A stretch of DNA of 64,000 bases from Platycnemis pennipes. Taxonomy: Eukaryota; Arthropoda; Insecta; Odonata; Platycnemididae. This document shows positions 60,090-64,000 of the stretch, in pieces; position 1 is the stretch's first letter; each line of letters opens with the position of its first letter. Where the stretch lies: positions 156,442,688 through 156,506,687 of the forward strand of contig OW121848.1 of assembly GCA_933228895.1 (NCBI GenBank), in the 5' to 3' direction. Position numbers and translations under genes: made by a program. The notes below the pieces were generated by a model that saw only the letters and a program-made list of their open reading frames with translations, was not told where the DNA came from and ran no database searches.

Positions 60090-63000
60090 TGGGAGAAATA
60101 ATTTCAGTGATAGTAGTGAATGTCGTAGTTTAAGAAATAAAGTAGCCGAATTTCACTACCTCATAAAAAGTACTGATGCTGATATAATCGTACGCACAGA
60201 AAGATGGCTTTCGAAGGACATATCAGATATGAAGTATTCCCTAAGTGTTTTACCGTATACAGAAAGGATAGAGTAAGCAGAAACGGAGGAGTATTATATA
60301 TAGCTGTGAAGGAACCGTATGTTAGTAGAAGAAAACTTATTTCAGAGCGAAATGTAATAAGTCTTTGGTGTTCCGTTAAAAGTAAAAGTAGTGACGCAAA
60401 AAAAAAGATATATGTAGGTGCATAGTACAGGCCACCGGATGCAGACATCAATTCTATAATGGAACTAGAGTCAGAGATAGGAACATTGATTTCTCGGAAC
60501 AAATACAGAGGAATAATAGTAGGCGGAGACTTCAATCTCCCTTCGATAGACTGGAATACGTGTAGTTTTATAACAGGAGGTAAGGATAAGTAACTGTGCG
60601 AATCACTGTTGAACACCTTTACGTCACATTTTTTACATCTACTTCTACATAATACTCTGCAAGCCAACATAAAGGTGTGAGGTAAGTGGTGAATTCTCAC
60701 CAAACATGCACTACATATCATGCATAGAAAAAGGAATAGTACTCGTATAGGTACTGTTCAAAACTACGCTATTTAAAAAGAGATAAAAATAGCGAAGCAT
60801 ACATGCAAAAACATGCCGTTAGTTGGGTTAGCTATAAGTCCTTATACCAACATACAGGTACCAATGTTATCCATTGCTACACTCGTACTGGATATATTTA
60901 CCGTTATTCATATCCCTCAATGTACGTAGAAAAAAGGGCATTTTGAATCTGTCAGTTTGGCAATCATTTTCTCTAATTTCGTGATTATGGTCCAGTCTAC
61001 CATAGTAAGTTGGGGTTCACAAAATATTTTTAACATCATCACTGAAAATATGGTCTTGGAATTTGTTGAAGAGATTATGTCTAAATTTCAATCTGCTACG
61101 GTCTTCTTCAATTCAAGTGCTAAGAGGAGAGCTATTCATTTTCCAAAAATTCATCAAGAGACAATTATTAAATTTTAATTCTAAGTGCCATGTATCACAC
61201 CAATCTTCAATTGCTTGTAGGTCATCATTTAAATATTCTTAATCGTTTGGGCATAGAATTTCCCTGTACAATACAGTGTCATTGGCAAATAGACGAAGCT
61301 TACTTATGACAAACTTATTGATATCATTTATGTACAGGAGGAACAGGAGTGGACCTATCACACTACCTGATGGGACACCCGAAGTGACTCTAATTGCCGG
61401 TGAGGTAACACCGTCCAAAACAACCCTTTGCACCCGATCATGCAGGAAATCATTTATCCATGATTTAATGTTACTGTCTATGCCATAATATTTTAATTTC
61501 AAGATTAGTTTGCTATGAGACACCTTCTCGAAAGCTTATTTGAAATCGAGAAATATAGTATCCACTGGAATATAATTTTCGCCAGAAACTAAAATATTCT
61601 GAGAAAAGAGAGGAAGTTGAGTTTCACATGATTTGCTCTTCCGGAACCCATGCTGAACATCGGACAATAAATTCTGGCTATATAGTTGTCCCATGACTGA
61701 ACTAATAATTATATGTTCCAGGACCTTGCATGAAATGGATGTGAGGGATATAGGTCTGTAGTTAGATGGCTGCTCCCTATCACCACTTTTAAAAATGGGT
61801 GTTACATCGGCTGCTTTTCAGTCCATCGGTACGACGAAACTTTAAAACAACTAGTAAAAGAACCGACCAGGGGAGACAACATACTAGACTTATTCGCAAC
61901 AAATATACCCGAATAAGTTCTAAATGTAGCTACAGACAGGAATTAGTGATCATAAAATAGTGCATGCGATATTTAATGTAGGCGTTGAAAAACATTATAA
62001 ACCAAGGAGGAGGGTATACTTATTTGGCAAGGCTAATTAACAACGGTATGAAAGAGGAATTAAGGGAATCGTTTAATGTTATTTAGCGAACAAAGCAAAG
62101 GATTAGATATAGAGGATTCGGGGAGAGAAATTCTTGAGGTCACCCGTAGAGCAGTTAATAAATATATACCAAGTAAATTGATAATACAGAGCATAGGTGG
62201 TATGACGCAGAGGTTAGGAAATCACTAAAGCGACGAAGGGTATGCCACGCTGAGATGAAAAATGAAGGACAGGGTCTATCGGCAGAGGAAAAAAATGAGT
62301 TAGTTCAAAACTATAAAAAATCGAGAGCATTAGCAAGGAAATCATGTCGGCAAGCGTTATCACATTTCAAGAGCAAGATGTTAGGAGAATATTTAGATAG
62401 CAATCCTAAAGTGTTTTGGTCATATGTGAGAGAGAGAACTTCAGGGAAATAGGTCCACAGTAGGTACACACACTTAAAAGTGATAAAGGAATTAGAGTCA
62501 CCTGAGGGTTTAGAAAATGCCAATACTTTAAAAGCCTTCTTCCAAAGCGTATTCAACTCATCGTCACACATCGCAGTGAACCTCCGCCGAAAACATTCAG
62601 TGAGCAAATGCCCGAATTAAAAATTTCAGGTCGCGGAATAGAGCAGCAGTTAAAAAACATTAGTAAAAACAAATCACCAGGTCCCGATCAAATTCCTTCC
62701 CGGGTATATAAAACATTAGCTTCTGAAATAGCCCCCTATCTAGAAATAATATTCAATAAAACACTAAAGAACCGCACTGTACGCAAGGATTGGAAAGTAG
62801 CTAACATTACACCTATTTTCGAAAGCGGTGATAGGAAAGAACCTAGTAACTACAGACCCATTTCACTCACGTTAATCTCTTGCAAGGTATTTGAGCACAT
62901 TGTAGTCAGTACAATCATGGGGCATTTGGATAGTCAGAGATTGCTCATAAACAGACAAAGTGGGTTCCGGAAAGGTAGATCTTGCGAGACACAATAAGCT

Positions 63001-63650
63001 TTATTTGTACACGATATTTTAGTCAACGGCGAAAACAGTACTGAAGTTCATGCGATAGATTTAAGATTTTAAAAATGCATTCGATAAAGTTCCACATGAT
63101 AAATTAATCTTGAAATTAGAGAGTTTTGGTTTAAATAATGACGTTGTGTGTTGGATAAAAGAATTCTTAAGTTGGCGAGAGCAGAGGGTTGTCATAGATG
63201 GTATCATGTCAGACAGAATCAAAGTCACATCGGGAGTTCCCCAGGGTAGCGTAGTTAGTTTTACGCTTAGACTTTTTGCAGACGATACTGTAGTGCGCAG
63301 GGGTATATCAGAAGAAGACAGGAAGCAAGGATTTAGATATAATTCAAGAAATGGAGGAGGAATAATTCTATAGAGCGATCCTATAAAATTAATAACACGA
63401 AGGTCGAAAGCGTTGAAACCATAAGGTATTTAGGTGAAACAATCACTAAAGATTTTTCGTGGAGAAGACACATCCGGGAAATATGCGGCCGAGCGAAGAG
63501 AAAGCTAGGATTTATAAAAAGAGTACTTGGGAAATGTGACGAGAAAACAAAATAGCGATGTTACTTTTCACTTAGCACATGAAATATAAGCAGTTTAATC
63601 CGGATTATCATGCCCAGTTAAAATCAGAACGATAAAATTTCTTGGAAAAA
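60090..63650 (+). pseudogene. LINE (Jockey/CR1-like) split by another LINE
   Basis: In order, in several frames: endonuclease start (SLRNKVAEFHYLIKSTDADI), TERWLSKDISD, and GGDFNLPSIDWN at about 60520-60560. Then comes a break at about 60631 where another LINE is inserted (to about 61839), after which QLVKEPTRGDNILDLFATN resumes. The reverse transcriptase follows: NKSPGPDQIPSRVYK, DWKVANITPIFESGDRKEPS, NYRPISLT and SGFRKGRSCETQ. Finally GVPQGSVVSF jumps directly to TLRLFADDTV, skipping the usual LGPLLF...YINDI segment, and the C-terminal YLGETITKDFSWRRHI and RAKRKLGFIKRVLGK. Many stops; not functional. Confidence 0.9.
60631..61839 (-). mobile_element. Nested LINE 3' half, inserted in the LINE above
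   Basis: Read on the minus strand: RPISLTSISCKVLEHIIIS, then HGFRKSKSCETQL, an open segment 61523-61239 (SGVPSGSVIGPLLFLLYIND, then KLRLFANDTVLY), C-terminal blocks, and the shared tail ending CTTGCAGAGTATTATGTAGA, AGTAGATG. Upstream the element is cut at about 61839. The boundaries come from comparison with the uninterrupted copy at 6395-7083. A short TTT is the only candidate target duplication. Confidence 0.85.
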
Positions 63651-63689
63651 GTTTCGGGTCCCCCTCCGTATCAGTCCATCCATTTACAG

Positions 63690-64000
63690 AAGAATGCTAC
63701 CGTTACCTAATGCTGTCGCGCCACATTTCGAATGGTTCTACCCTTTTCTTCTCCGCTGCTGTCATCGCCCATGACTCACTGCCATCTAGTAGAATGTTCC
63801 AGATGTCTGTTCTAATGAAATGTTTCCTCACTTCCACGTTTGTATTTTCAGCTGTAAGCAGAATCTTCTTTTGATAAAATGCCCTCTTCACCTGGGCTAT
63901 TCTGCTGACTACTTCTTTCTTGCTTTGTCCGTCACTAGTTACTCGGCTTCCAAGGTTAACAGAAATCTTTCACCTATTCCAGTTTTTGTTTTCCTAGTTT
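63690..64000 (-). pseudogene. Second LINE, C-terminal part of ORF2 (partial at window edge)
   Basis: Minus strand: NLGSRVTSDGQSKKEVVSRI, then AQVKRAFYQKKILLT, then LLDGSESWAMTAAEKKRVEP and FEMWRDSIR. These are the post-polymerase blocks (LGS-x-T-DG, GSE-W, R-EPFEMW) of RTE/CR1-type LINEs. The family is different from the one at 60-63.6 kb. The upstream part lies beyond 64000. Confidence 0.75.

Overview
The window is animal nuclear DNA, almost certainly from an arthropod and probably an insect. Genes are split into short exons with GT-AG junctions, the DNA is AT-rich and non-coding over most of its length, and the transposon families (Tigger/pogo, piggyBac, hAT, Penelope-like, non-LTR LINEs, tRNA-derived SINEs) are those of large arthropod genomes. 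I cannot fix the order from sequence alone. There are no operons, no CRISPR and no bacterial genes.

Host genes. (1) The clearest is a HAX1-like gene on the minus strand, in six coding exons from 44562 down to 32122. Its phases are consistent and the predicted product is 251 residues. (2) At 10014-10358 (+) is an internal coding exon with a signal peptide. A GC-rich stretch ending in a donor site at about 9270 may be its 5' exon. (3) From 47305 to 55296 (+) lies a locus whose first ORF is cut by a piggyBac insertion at an in-frame TTAA. It is followed by four well-formed exons carrying a DUF4806-type domain. (4) An unrecognised ORF bracketed by splice-like signals lies at 20011-20287 (-).

Layout. 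1-9 kb: LINE 3' tails, a LINE endonuclease fragment, SINEs and fold-back repeats. 9-10.4 kb: the secreted-protein exon. 11.9-14.8 kb: two Tigger remnants, one complete with terminal inverted repeats (TIRs) and TA target duplication. 15-19 kb: a MITE and copies of a dispersed repeat. 20.4-22.3 kb: Penelope-like remnants with a GIY-YIG domain. 24.2-26.8 kb: a DNA element holding three inverted-repeat structures. 28.0-31.4 kb: a Tigger element with another TIR element inside it. 32.1-44.6 kb: HAX1, its two long introns filled with Tigger, piggyBac and hAT remains. 45-47 kb: palindromes and short repeats. 47.3-55.3 kb: the DUF4806 locus with piggyBac, plus a TIR element with tandem subterminal arrays in its last intron. 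56-60 kb: minisatellite, SINE, MITE. 60.1-64 kb: a LINE split by another LINE.

The most unusual pattern is a recurring structure at 7.1, 20.4-20.9, 25.7 and 26.1 kb. Long inverted arms surround a short core of the form CTGANGATG - hairpin - GAAAC, which resembles a hammerhead-ribozyme core. Three of the four carry it clearly; the 7.1 kb one is weaker. One copy has perfect 44-bp arms, and one lies just upstream of a Penelope-like GIY-YIG fragment.
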